This document shows positions 18,918 to 27,283 of a stretch of 43,344 nt of DNA, in pieces. The first letter of the stretch is position 1. The number at the start of each line of letters is the position of its first letter. This DNA is from Novosphingobium fuchskuhlense. GTDB taxonomy: Bacteria > Pseudomonadota > Alphaproteobacteria > Sphingomonadales > Sphingomonadaceae. A program made the translations under genes and the position numbers. Under the pieces are notes generated by a model. The model had not been told where the DNA came from, made no database searches, and was given only the letters and a program-made list of their open reading frames with translations. Location of the stretch: assembly GCF_001519075.1 (NCBI RefSeq), contig NZ_KQ954244.1:1675117-1718460 (forward strand). Reading direction: 5' to 3'.

Positions 18918-19625
18918 ATGGCTGGGGCATTCGAAGCTGTAAAGACGGGGCTAGATGTTGCGTCGAAACTGCTGGGCATCGGCGAGTTTTTCGGAATCGA
19001 TCAAGCGCTCGGTTTTAAAGGCGACAATGGACTGCAGGAAATTAATGGAAAATTAAGTGACATACTTAATATTTTCAAGGATATTTTGAGCGTTTCAGAG
19101 CAAACGAAGGCTGATGTCATCCTCGGCCAGCTGTCCACATATAAAACGCAAATGGCTGATAGTCTTCAGTATATGCTGAGTTATCAGACTCAAATCAATA
19201 CGACCGGTGTGGTTGATACCCATGCGCTAAATCTCGCATTGGATGATTCGCAAAGCGCGCTCAATGGGATCATATCCTATATCGCAAGCGTCCCAGCATC
19301 GCCTGTTGTGTTGGCACCGGTGCTATTTGCCGCCCTTGCCGTGCGCGAACAGGTCATCTGGGAGCTTGGCGACGGAGCATTTTCGGCAGACTATAAGCAG
19401 CAGCTCGATAACGCCCATCAGGCTCTTCTAGACCTGAGATCGCATATGGTTGATGCGTATCTGGGTGATATAAATATAACCATAGATAGCAAATCAAACA
19501 CATATTTTGTACTATTTGATTATAATTTATCTATAGTAAGCGCAAATTATCCAAGTTATGTTCAAAAATTAAAATTTTCTTTGCAGAATATTGGGGTGGT
19601 TGAGTCCATTGCTGAGCAATTCTAA
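18918..19625 (+). CDS. Helical N-terminal part of an interrupted RTX protein
   Basis: From the ATG at 18918 the frame encodes 235 residues and ends at TAA (19623-19625). It matches no family I can name with certainty. It looks all-helical: amphipathic segments (INGKLSDILNIFKDILSV, QLSTYKTQMADSLQYMLSYQ), a central hydrophobic helix around residues 129-143 (PVVLAPVLFAALAV), then QQLDNAHQALLDLRSHMVDA. There is no signal peptide, as expected for a type I substrate. The arrangement recalls helical pore-forming domains such as the Cry endotoxin N-domain, but this is analogy only. Base composition from about 19440 is very AT-rich compared with neighbours. The same frame continues open after the stop into the RTX repeats, so this is probably the front of a longer protein. 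Confidence 0.7.
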   Translation: MAGAFEAVKTGLDVASKLLGIGEFFGIDQALGFKGDNGLQEINGKLSDILNIFKDILSVSEQTKADVILGQLSTYKTQMADSLQYMLSYQTQINTTGVVDTHALNLALDDSQSALNGIISYIASVPASPVVLAPVLFAALAVREQVIWELGDGAFSADYKQQLDNAHQALLDLRSHMVDAYLGDINITIDSKSNTYFVLFDYNLSIVSANYPSYVQKLKFSLQNIGVVESIAEQF

Positions 19626-19880
19626 AAAACAAAAAATTTTTCCGACTTTCTAAAATATTGGAAATCTTCTGATCCTGTTTCTTCACCACCTCTTAAGGAT
19701 ATTGATGCGAAAACCTCGCTGAGATTACAAACAGAGGATTCTGCGAATAAAGTTATTTTTGCGCACTTTCAAAGCGATGCAGATAAACTGAAGGCTTGGC
19801 CGGATTATGACGCCACAATTGCGAAACTGGAAGGTCTGACTTCTGGCGATCACCAAACCGGAGACCACGGTGGCGCCCCC

Positions 19881-21686
19881 TTGGATGACGCGCTGCAAGC
19901 GCGCAGCGATAGCAACTACACGGTTCTCGAGGGCCTGCGCGGCGACGACACATTGACCGGCGCGGACCGTACAGACCTCTTGCGTGGCGGTGATGGCAAC
20001 GACACCGTGATGGGCAAAGCGGGCGACGACATCCTCATCGGTGGCGCAGGCGATGATGTCCTTCTGGGTGGTTTGGGCAATGACCGCCTGGATGGCGGAG
20101 ACGGCATCGACACGGCCAGCTTTGCCGATCTTGGGCGCGAGGGTATCGCGCCGGGCGTCACGGTTTCGCTGGATATTCGCGGCGCGCAGAACACGCAGCA
20201 GGGAACCGACGTGCTGCTGAATATCGAGAATGTTTCGGGCAGCCCGTTCAATGACACGCTGACAGGCTCGATTGGTGCCAATGTGGTTTCGGGCGGCGGC
20301 GCCGACGATACGCTGAGAGGATTGGCAGGCAATGATACGCTTGACGGTGGCTCAGGCACGAACACGCTGGATGGCGGCGCGGGTGACGATACCTATGTCC
20401 TCCATGCCGGCTCCAGTGACACAATTACCGAAGCTGCGGACGGCGGCGTTGACACGGTCAAGGCCGACTTCAGCTATGCGTTGGGCATTGGTCTGGAGAA
20501 CCTGATCCTGCTCCTGGCAGGCAACCTGAATGGTACGGGGAATGAGCTCGGCAACGTCATGACCGGGAACGCAGGTAGCAATACGCTGCTGGGCATGGCG
20601 GGCAACGATACTTTGTACGGGGGCGACGGCAACGATACGCTGGACGGGGGAACCGGCGCTGACACGATGACGGGCGGCGCAGGCGACGACACATACAAGG
20701 TCGATAACGCTGCCGACAGGATCGTCGAGCTCGCGTCCGGAGGTACCGATGCCGTCCTTGCCACGATTTCCTGCAAGCTCGGCAATTTTGTCGAGGTCCT
20801 GACTTTGCCCGGAACCGACAATCTGAAAGGCACTGGCAACACGCTAGACAACACCATCTACGGGAACGCGGGCAACAATGCTTTGGTCGGCAATGCTGGT
20901 GACGACAGCTTGTATGGCGGCGACGGCAAGGACACTCTGAATGGGGGTGACGGCGCTGACACACTGATTGGCGGTGTTGGCAATGACTCGCTGACCGGAG
21001 GTGCGGGGCCTGATCTGCTGACTGGCGGCGAGGGTGCCGACAAGATGACGGGCGGGGCCGGCAACGATGTCTATCTGGTGGACAATGCCCATGACAGGAC
21101 GATCGAGAGCGCCGACGGCGGCACAGACACAGTGCAGGCCTCGATCAGCTGGACGCTGGCGGCGCAGGTCGAGAAGCTGACCCTGATTGGCGGAAACCTG
21201 AATGGTAGCGGCAATGCCAGCGACAACACGATCACAGGCACATCGGGAAACAACGCGTTGAAGGGCCATGCTGGCGACGACATCATTTTTGGCAATGATG
21301 GAACCGACAAGCTCTTTGGCGGTGACGGAAAAGACACCCTGACCGGCGGCACCGGCAAGGATATCTTCGCATTTGACACTGCGGCCAGTGTTGCGAACGC
21401 AGACAACATCACCGACTTCAGCCGCGCCGAGGGCGACAGGATCCAGCTGAGCAAGGCTGTCTTTGCCGGCTTCTCTCACCTGGGTTCACTGACAGCTGAT
21501 GAGTACTACGCTGCTGCCGGTGCGAAGACCGCCCATGATGCCTCGGATCGAATGATCTTCAACACCACGACCGGCGACCTCTACTACGACGCCGATGGTT
21601 CGGGCGCGAAGGCGGCAGCTGTTCTCGTCGCGCATCTGACAGGCCATCCCGCGCTTGCGTACGGAGACATCCAGATCATCGCATAA
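19881..21686 (+). CDS. RTX calcium-binding repeat protein, C-terminal part
   Basis: The 601-residue open part is counted from a TTG at 19881, the first possible start after the stop; the frame itself is open from 19626. It contains many GGxGxDxLx nonapeptides (GGDGNDTVMGKAGDDILIGG and others), which bind calcium as parallel beta-rolls outside the cell. Three longer modules alternate with them: TYVLHAGSSDTITE, TYKVDNAADRIVE and VYLVDNAHDRTIE, each followed by an LExLxL strand and N.GTGN. The last ~100 residues (DITDFSRAEGD-like start, then DRMIFNTTTGDLYYDADGSG) match the ends of the two RTX proteins near 31-36 kb and form the type I secretion module. It probably belongs to the interrupted gene starting at 18918. 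Confidence 0.8.
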   Translation: MDDALQARSDSNYTVLEGLRGDDTLTGADRTDLLRGGDGNDTVMGKAGDDILIGGAGDDVLLGGLGNDRLDGGDGIDTASFADLGREGIAPGVTVSLDIRGAQNTQQGTDVLLNIENVSGSPFNDTLTGSIGANVVSGGGADDTLRGLAGNDTLDGGSGTNTLDGGAGDDTYVLHAGSSDTITEAADGGVDTVKADFSYALGIGLENLILLLAGNLNGTGNELGNVMTGNAGSNTLLGMAGNDTLYGGDGNDTLDGGTGADTMTGGAGDDTYKVDNAADRIVELASGGTDAVLATISCKLGNFVEVLTLPGTDNLKGTGNTLDNTIYGNAGNNALVGNAGDDSLYGGDGKDTLNGGDGADTLIGGVGNDSLTGGAGPDLLTGGEGADKMTGGAGNDVYLVDNAHDRTIESADGGTDTVQASISWTLAAQVEKLTLIGGNLNGSGNASDNTITGTSGNNALKGHAGDDIIFGNDGTDKLFGGDGKDTLTGGTGKDIFAFDTAASVANADNITDFSRAEGDRIQLSKAVFAGFSHLGSLTADEYYAAAGAKTAHDASDRMIFNTTTGDLYYDADGSGAKAAAVLVAHLTGHPALAYGDIQIIA

Positions 21687-21693
21687 CCGCCTC

Positions 21694-21730
21694 GGGGCAA
21701 GCGCTGCCACCCTGGCACAGTGCTTGCCCC
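21694..21730 (+). terminator. Stem-loop after the RTX gene
   Basis: GGGGCAAGC (21694-21702) and GCTTGCCCC (21722-21730) pair perfectly, and the interior TGCCA/TGGCA extends the stem. It begins 8 bases after the RTX stop. There is no T-tract, so it is a probable but not classical terminator. Confidence 0.5.
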
Positions 21731-22108
21731 TATGGCTGCAGGGAGGAGCCACGCGAAAATCCGCTCAGCCCTCGAAAAGACACTCTTGCTCACCGCCTGG
21801 GTTTCGCGACCGCGCGTTTCGGCGGTTCATCGGTATGTCCCTTGGATGCCGGGCAGCGCGCCCCTTGCGCCGCAGCAGAATGGACATGCCGGACCGCTTG
21901 CCCCGGGCCAGCCGGAAAGGGTGGTCGTTCTGCTTGATGAGGTTGCCCGGCACATGGGAATGGCCGGAACACCGGACTTGGCCGAACCGATGTGATGACG
22001 TCGTAGGCCTCTCGGCCGGAAGACGGAGTCGTGGCTGCTATGTGATTGCCGGAGCAATTTTCCGGCTCAGATTTGGCCAGGAAAAGCGCCCTGCGGCACT
22101 GAAAAAAT
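21731..22108. other. Gene-poor gap between RTX and tRNA-Pro
   Basis: I see no reliable gene. Short open frames on both strands are Arg/Pro-rich shadows of GC-rich DNA. One minus-strand frame (21765-21953, about 62 basic residues) cannot be excluded but has no family features. No integrase, transposase or repeat of the tRNA end was found. Confidence 0.4.
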
Positions 22109-22185
<77 letters not shown>

Positions 22186-22347
22186 ACGCGATCTGCCCTA
22201 GAGCATTGCGCGGCCCTGCGGCAAGGCGCAATCGCGATCGCAAGACGCTGCGGGCCGGGTGGGGCTTGGTAAACCGGACAGGGTCTGTCATGCTCGTGCG
22301 CGCTCCGCCGGCCCTGGACGGCGGACCGGAATGGAGCTTGCCGAGGC

Positions 22348-22542
22348 ATGTCGGGTTTTTTCAAACGGCTGCGGTGCCTGTTCGGAAGGCATTCCCCGGC
22401 GCGCCGCCTCGTGCAGTATGAGGGGCATCTCAAGGTCGGTCCCTGCCGCCACTGCGGGCGGCCGCTGGAGAAGGGCGCCGAGGGCAAGTGGGTGCCGCGC
22501 ATCCGGCCGCATGCAGGCCCGGCACGCACCGCTGGCGATTGA
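22348..22542 (+). CDS. Small Cys-motif protein, unknown function
   Basis: A 64-residue basic protein starting MSGFFKRLRCLFGRHSPARR and containing VGPCRHCGRPLEK, a C-x2-C knuckle that with the earlier Cys/His residues could bind zinc. GGAG lies about 11 bases upstream of the ATG. Proteins with a KRLxCxxGRHxPxRR start and a central CRHCGxP are, as far as I recall, frequent in sphingomonads, but no function is known to me. It is co-oriented with astD, 78 bp upstream of it. Confidence 0.6.
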   Translation: MSGFFKRLRCLFGRHSPARRLVQYEGHLKVGPCRHCGRPLEKGAEGKWVPRIRPHAGPARTAGD

Positions 22543-22620
22543 CCTTGGCGCGGGCTGCGGCCAATTGACGGCCGGGCCACATCGCCCGCCCCCATCCCCC
22601 GTGAGGCTAGAGGAGCGACC

Positions 22621-24024
22621 ATGACGAGCTGGACTTCCACCGATCCCATGACGGGCGATGTTGTGTGGCAGGGCGAGGATGCTGACGTCGATGCGGCGGT
22701 GGCCGCCGCACGGGCAGCCCAAGGAACCTGGGCGCTGCGTCCGCTGGCCGAGCGTATCGCGATTGCCGAACGTTATGCCGAGGTGGTCAAGGCCCATGCC
22801 GAGGACTTTGCCGCGCTGATCGCGCGCGAGACGGGCAAGCCGCTGTGGGAAGCGCGGACCGAAGTCGGCACGGTGGCCGCCAAGGTGGCGATCTCGATCA
22901 CGGCGCAGGCCGAACGCGCGGGCGAGCGGCATGGCGAGGCGGCCGGCGTTCCGCAAGCGCTGCGCCACAAGCCGCATGGCGTGCTGGCGGTGCTGGGCCC
23001 CTACAATTTCCCCGCGCACCTGCCCAACGGCCATATCGTGCCGGCGCTGCTGGCCGGCAATGCGGTGGTGTTCAAGCCGTCCGAACTGACCCCGGCTTCG
23101 GGCGCGTTCATGGCGGGGCTGTGGCAGGAAGCCGGGCTGCCCGAGGGCGTACTGGTGGTGGCGCAGGGCCGCGCCGATACCGGCCGTGCACTGGCCGCGC
23201 ATCCGGAGCTGGACGGGCTGCTGTTCACCGGTTCCTCCAACACCGGCCTCGCGCTGCACCAGGCCTTTGCCGCGCGGCCGGACCGCATCCTTGCGATCGA
23301 GACGGGCGGCAACAACCCGCTGATTGCCTGGGACATTGCCGAGGCCGACGTGGAAGCGGCGGCGTCGCTCGTGGTGCAATCGGCGTTTCTGTCTGCCGGC
23401 CAGCGGTGCACTTGTGCGCGGCGGCTGCTTGTGGGGCCTGATGGCGATGCGCTGATCCATGCCGTTGCCGCCATGGCGGACCGGATCGTTGCGGGCGGAC
23501 CCTTCGACGAGCCCGCGCCGTTCATGGGCCCGGTTGTGGACATGAACGCGGCGGCGCGCGTCGAAGCGGCTTGGGCGGCGCTGGTCGCCATGGGCGGAAA
23601 CGTGCTCCGCCCGCTTCAGCGCCTGCGCGAGGGCACACCGCTGCTGTCGCCCGCCATCGTCGATGTGACCGGCCTTGCCGTGCCCGACGAGGAAATCTTC
23701 GGCCCCGTGCTGCAGGTGATCCGTGTGGCCGATTTCGAGGCGGCGATGGCTGCGGCCAACGCCACCCGCTTCGGCCTTGCCGCGAGCCTCATCGGCGGGG
23801 ATGAGGCGCTCTACCGCCGCTTCTGGGCCGCCAGCCGCGCCGGCGTGGTTAACTGGAACCGCCCGACCAATGGTGCGGCGTCCTCGGCGCCGTTCGGCGG
23901 GGTGGGGATTTCGGGCAACCACCGCCCGAGCGCCTACTACGCGGCGGATTACTGCGCATGGCCGGTGGCAAGCCTGGAGAGCCCGGCCATCGCCGCCGCG
24001 GCGCTTACGGGGCTCAGGGGCTAG
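22621..24024 (+). CDS. astD: Succinylglutamate-semialdehyde dehydrogenase
   Basis: A 467-residue NAD-dependent aldehyde dehydrogenase of the AstD subfamily, which oxidises N-succinylglutamate semialdehyde in the arginine succinyltransferase pathway. Subfamily-specific blocks are GPYNFPAHLPNGHIVPALLA and, at the C-terminus, NWNRPTNGAASSAPFGGVG followed by SGNHRPSAYYAADYCAWP. The catalytic Glu lies in ETGGNNPL and the nucleophilic Cys in SAGQRCTCARRL. The length is slightly below the usual ~490. GAGGAG precedes the ATG. The other ast genes (astA, astB, astC, astE) are not adjacent here, so the operon is dispersed or the gene is used alone. Confidence 0.93.
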   Translation: MTSWTSTDPMTGDVVWQGEDADVDAAVAAARAAQGTWALRPLAERIAIAERYAEVVKAHAEDFAALIARETGKPLWEARTEVGTVAAKVAISITAQAERAGERHGEAAGVPQALRHKPHGVLAVLGPYNFPAHLPNGHIVPALLAGNAVVFKPSELTPASGAFMAGLWQEAGLPEGVLVVAQGRADTGRALAAHPELDGLLFTGSSNTGLALHQAFAARPDRILAIETGGNNPLIAWDIAEADVEAAASLVVQSAFLSAGQRCTCARRLLVGPDGDALIHAVAAMADRIVAGGPFDEPAPFMGPVVDMNAAARVEAAWAALVAMGGNVLRPLQRLREGTPLLSPAIVDVTGLAVPDEEIFGPVLQVIRVADFEAAMAAANATRFGLAASLIGGDEALYRRFWAASRAGVVNWNRPTNGAASSAPFGGVGISGNHRPSAYYAADYCAWPVASLESPAIAAAALTGLRG

Positions 24025-24079
24025 GGCCCAAATCCGGGCGATGCGGGGGTCGCGAGAATATCTCAAGCGAACTTGAGGT

Positions 24080-24155
24080 TGGTGGGCCCGGCAGGATTCG
24101 AACCCGCGACCTAGCCGTTATGAGCGGCCAGCTCTAACCGCTGAGCTACAGGCCC
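24080..24155 (-). tRNA. tRNA-Ile2 (CAU anticodon, lysidine type)
   Basis: The minus strand gives acceptor GGGCCTG/CGGGCCC with A and encoded CCA, a D-arm with AGCTCAGCGGTTAGAGCT, anticodon loop CTCATAA and T-arm with GGTTCGAATCC. Anticodon CAT alone could be Met, but the sequence around it (CTCATAACGGCTAGGTCGC) matches the E. coli ileX type rather than elongator or initiator Met. The C34 is then converted to lysidine by TilS to read AUA. Confidence 0.93.
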
Positions 24156-24203
24156 ACCTTGCGCGCGGAGTTAGTGCCAGCGCGCCGCCTTGGCAAGCGC
24201 TCC

Positions 24204-25205
24204 TCAGATTTGCGCGGCGGCGATGATGTCGGCGACCCCGGCTGGACGGACACCCCGCTTGCCGAGGTAGGCAAAGACCGCGCGCCACCAGTCGTAGAGC
24301 TGGTCGAGACCGTCCTCGTCGCGCACATAGGGGGTAAGGCCCGGGCGCAGCGAAGGGCTGTGGAACGAGAAAACGAGCACGGGCAGGCCATCATCGAGCG
24401 CGATGTCGATGCCCTTGATCGCTTCCTCGATACTCACGCCTTCAGGGGTGAGCGGTATGCGTTCGAGCAGCGACATCCGCGCGAGCAGGCCGCGCAGCTT
24501 AGGCATCCGCCAGAGCGAGGGATAGAGCAGCGGGCCCTGCTGGCGCAACATGCCCCAGAACACCGTGGTGAGCGGCAGTTCCATCAGGCCGCCGGGCTGG
24601 TCCACCCACCACGGCACAACCGGATGCTCGCGGAAGTTGGGGCCGCCGGTCGAGCTGTAGTCAAACCGCGCGCGGACGGATGTGTCGATGGCCAGCCCGG
24701 CGCGCGCGAGAATCTCTGCGCTGGCAGGGCCGATGCCATAGCGCCCGGCGCGGTAGATCAGCGGAGCCTTGCCGAAGGCGCGCTCGATCGTATCGCGCAG
24801 GGTATTGAACTTGGCCGCTTCCAGCTCGGGCGGGAGATTGCCGGCATAGCTGTTGAAGACGGTGACGTCCTCATCGTGCGGCGGGCTGACCCAGGGGTGG
24901 AGCTGGACGCCGATCTCGCCACGCCCGGCGGCAACCGCATCGCCCAGCGCCTCTACCGCGGCAGGATCGGTCGCGATCGGATAGTCGATGAGGTAGATCG
25001 GCTTGACGCCGAGCCCCTCACAGAACTGCTGGAAGCGGGCGAGCCGCGGCACGTGGCTGAGGCCATGTCCGGTGCGGCCGAGCGGCTGCGTCCAGTCGAA
25101 CTCTTCCTCGGTATCGACGGTGACGATGAACCGCTGGCCGAAACCGGCGGCAAAACGCACGTGGCTACCGGCACCAGGGACATCGAGAATATTCGGCTGA
25201 GCCAC
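24204..25205 (-). CDS. Polysaccharide deacetylase family protein (WalW-like)
   Basis: A 333-residue protein of the carbohydrate-esterase-4-like fold. FIVTVDTEEEFDW near residue 26 gives the first metal/catalytic Asp region, GVQLHPWVSPPHDE the His motif, and VFSFHSPSLRPG a C-terminal His region. Proteins of this kind are annotated as WalW in sphingomonads and lie near polysaccharide or envelope genes; the substrate is unproven. No signal peptide is seen, so it may act in the cytoplasm. It follows the histidine-kinase-like gene by 18 bp on the same strand and is probably co-transcribed with it. Confidence 0.8.
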   Translation of the reverse strand: MAQPNILDVPGAGSHVRFAAGFGQRFIVTVDTEEEFDWTQPLGRTGHGLSHVPRLARFQQFCEGLGVKPIYLIDYPIATDPAAVEALGDAVAAGRGEIGVQLHPWVSPPHDEDVTVFNSYAGNLPPELEAAKFNTLRDTIERAFGKAPLIYRAGRYGIGPASAEILARAGLAIDTSVRARFDYSSTGGPNFREHPVVPWWVDQPGGLMELPLTTVFWGMLRQQGPLLYPSLWRMPKLRGLLARMSLLERIPLTPEGVSIEEAIKGIDIALDDGLPVLVFSFHSPSLRPGLTPYVRDEDGLDQLYDWWRAVFAYLGKRGVRPAGVADIIAAAQI

Positions 25206-25223
25206 GCGCGTGCAACGTCCCCC

Positions 25224-26993
25224 TTAGCCGCCCTGTCCGGCCGCTACGCCCCTTTGGCTAGGTGGATGCCGCGTGGCGGTCAAGAGCGGCAAGGTGACGT
25301 CGAGACGTGCCCCTTCGCGCTGGAACAGGCCACCGGCTGCCCGCACTTCTGCCGCGCAGAGCCGCAGGGCAAAGGCGCTGCCGAGCATGCCCCCCGGACC
25401 GGCAAAACTGTCGGCCGACAGGGGCGCGGTCTCGCCCGGCTCGGCAAGCGCAGCCGGTAGCGGCAAGGTGAGGCGCACGCCAAGCCCCAGCGGGCCGGTG
25501 CCGACGCGCAGCGACAACGCGATCCGCTCGCCCGGCGCGGCCGCGCTGGCGACAAGCGACAGCAGGCGCCAAAGCGTCCGCTCGAGCTCCTCGCCGGGCA
25601 CGGCGACCGGCAGCGGGCCATCGGGCAGATCATGCGCAAGCACAGCCTCGCGCGGGGCGAGCAAGGGCTCCAGCTGGTTGATCAACCGGGTGAGGAGCGC
25701 AGTGATGTCGCTCGCCGTCTCGGCAGGGACGGGCTGCGCTGCGGCGGCGGTTTCCAGCATCGCCAGCCGCTCGACATCCTCAAAGCCGGCCAGCATGCGT
25801 GCGGCATCGGAGGCGATCCCTGCGGCAAGGCTGCGGTATTGGTGCGGGGTGGGGCCAAGCATCTGCTGCTGGATCAGCTCGGCAAAGCCCTGGATCGCAT
25901 TGATCGGCGTGCGCAGTTCATGGAGCATCTGGCGCAGGCGGTCGGTGCTGCGGGCAGCGGTATCGTCGTTTGCGGCGGGGGCTTCGCTGGCGGGGCGTGC
26001 GGGCGGTCGGCGCAGGCGGGCATGCCAGCCCTGGAAGTGGCCGGTTTCGGCGGCGAAGCCAGGCACCGCGTCGATCCGCCAGACGCCCGCGGCGACCCCC
26101 GGGCCTTCGAGTTCGATACGCCCGCCGATCACTGGCAGGCGCGCGCGTGCCGCACCGAGCGTTGCAGGATCGCACGCGACCGGCGCATCGGGATCGCCGG
26201 CAAAGGGCCGCAGCCCGACGAACATCGCTGCCACCGCGCCATCGGCGGCGACAACCGTGCCTTCGGCATCGATGGTGAGATCGATGGCCGTGATCGCGGG
26301 AGGTGTTGGCAGCGGCTCGTCGGCAAAGGGCAGGCGGGTCTGCCCGGTGCCGAGGGGGCGGGCCCCGTTGCCCGGGGTGCCCGGTGCCGTGTCGCGCGCG
26401 CGGCGGAACGCCTCGATCCGGGCGATGATCGCGCTGATTCCATCCCCAGCAGGCACCGGTTCGGGCCGCGTGGCCGGTTCGTCCGGCTGGAGCAGCGTGC
26501 CGGTCTGCGGCAACGGGACGAGCTCGCCTGCGGCCGGCGCGACCTCTTCGAAGCCCGGCGGCAGCGGCAGCGCGAAATCGGTGATGCCGAACCGGGCAAG
26601 CAGGGCCTCTACGTCCGGACCCAGATCCCGGCGGTGGCGCAGGAAGCCGCGCGCCTGCACGGGAAGATCGGGAATGAGCTGCAACCACTGGCGCTCGCTC
26701 AGGCGCGCGGAGGTTATCGCGGCGAGTGCCACTTTGGGACCAGCCTCGGCAAAATGCTCGAGCAGGATTGGTGAACGCAGGGCTGATGCGGCAATAAGGG
26801 ATGCACTCGCGCCCTCGCCCAGCATCGCCACCAGCGAATCGAGGCGCGCGAGTGCGGCGACATGGGCCGTGGTCCAGCGTTCGGCGGGGGTGCGGCCAAG
26901 AAGGTCCAGCAACTGGCGCATTTGCGTGGCGACCGCACTCGGTCCGGCCGCGACGGTGCGCAGCACGGTTTCAAGGCGATCGTCGACAATCAT
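25224..26993 (-). CDS. Histidine-kinase-like protein with degenerate ATPase domain
   Basis: A 589-residue protein from the ATG at 26993, which has GGAAG just upstream; the frame extends further but without recognisable sequence. The first ~200 residues are helical, the middle has a PAS-like region (ITAIDLTIDAEGTVVAADG), and the HisKA helix reads QMLHELRTPINAIQGFAELI with phosphoacceptor H358. The following ATPase part keeps the end of the fold (GGMLGSAFALRLCAAEVRAA, LDVTLPLL), but the N-box reads RLLSLVASAAAPGE without the conserved Asn, and no DxGxG is present. It may be unable to bind ATP and act as a scaffold or phosphatase-like partner. No transmembrane segment is evident. It is paired with the deacetylase gene and divergent from the Lrp gene. 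Confidence 0.8.
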   Translation of the reverse strand: MIVDDRLETVLRTVAAGPSAVATQMRQLLDLLGRTPAERWTTAHVAALARLDSLVAMLGEGASASLIAASALRSPILLEHFAEAGPKVALAAITSARLSERQWLQLIPDLPVQARGFLRHRRDLGPDVEALLARFGITDFALPLPPGFEEVAPAAGELVPLPQTGTLLQPDEPATRPEPVPAGDGISAIIARIEAFRRARDTAPGTPGNGARPLGTGQTRLPFADEPLPTPPAITAIDLTIDAEGTVVAADGAVAAMFVGLRPFAGDPDAPVACDPATLGAARARLPVIGGRIELEGPGVAAGVWRIDAVPGFAAETGHFQGWHARLRRPPARPASEAPAANDDTAARSTDRLRQMLHELRTPINAIQGFAELIQQQMLGPTPHQYRSLAAGIASDAARMLAGFEDVERLAMLETAAAAQPVPAETASDITALLTRLINQLEPLLAPREAVLAHDLPDGPLPVAVPGEELERTLWRLLSLVASAAAPGERIALSLRVGTGPLGLGVRLTLPLPAALAEPGETAPLSADSFAGPGGMLGSAFALRLCAAEVRAAGGLFQREGARLDVTLPLLTATRHPPSQRGVAAGQGG

Positions 26994-27283
26994 GCGGTCT
27001 TCCGAGAATGGGTGACGCACAGCTGCGCCCCCGGTGTTGGTTAGCGGGACACTAACAAAATGCAGGGAAGCGGGAAGGGGTCTGTTGATTGCGTTGCATT
27101 GTGGGACGATTACGATATTAAACAACAAAATTATCGTTCGCAGCCGCACAAGGTGTGGAAAGTTACCAAGATCGGCCCGATCGGCCCCTGCATGTCGCCC
27201 AGTCTGCTGGCATGGCGCGGGGCTGCGTTAACCAATCTTGGCGAAACCGTCCATCCGAGCGCACGCAGGATAAGAACAGAACC
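26994..27283. promoter_or_regulatory. Divergent control region, HK-like / Lrp, with two dyads
   Basis: The 290-bp gap contains GTTAG-CGGGACA-CTAAC (27040-27056) near the kinase-like gene and ACGATA-N14-TATCGT (27112-27137) with an AT-rich centre upstream of the Lrp gene. The second resembles sites used by Lrp/AsnC proteins for autoregulation. No gene is seen in the gap. Confidence 0.45.

Larger units (their letters stand above)
18918..21686 (+). pseudogene. Full RTX gene split by one in-frame TAA
   Basis: Codon 236 (19623-19625) is TAA. Translation of the following 255 bases in the same frame has no further stop (it begins KTKNFSDFLKYWKSSD and runs through WPDYDATIAKLEGLTSGDHQ) and joins the RTX repeat region directly. 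No ATG or GTG occurs in frame between the stop and 19881, so the second half has no good start of its own. With sense at codon 236 the product would have 922 residues: helical domain, linker, RTX repeats, secretion module. Because both halves share the frame, a single nonsense substitution (or TAA insertion) explains the break; a frameshift does not. Other explanations are stop-codon readthrough or a base-calling error next to A6CA6T5. Confidence 0.75.

Noticed and set aside
18523..18942. 139-codon frame in the M48-RTX gap
   Set aside because: No family features, it overlaps the RTX start, and it begins inside a palindromic regulatory site.
19623..19640. A AAA AAC-like slippery run as a programmed frameshift site
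   Set aside because: The stop lies before the run and both halves share the same frame, so slippage there cannot bypass the stop.
24080..24155. tRNA-Met for the CAT anticodon
   Set aside because: The anticodon-stem and variable-loop sequence matches the tRNA-Ile2 type (ileX-like), not initiator or elongator Met.
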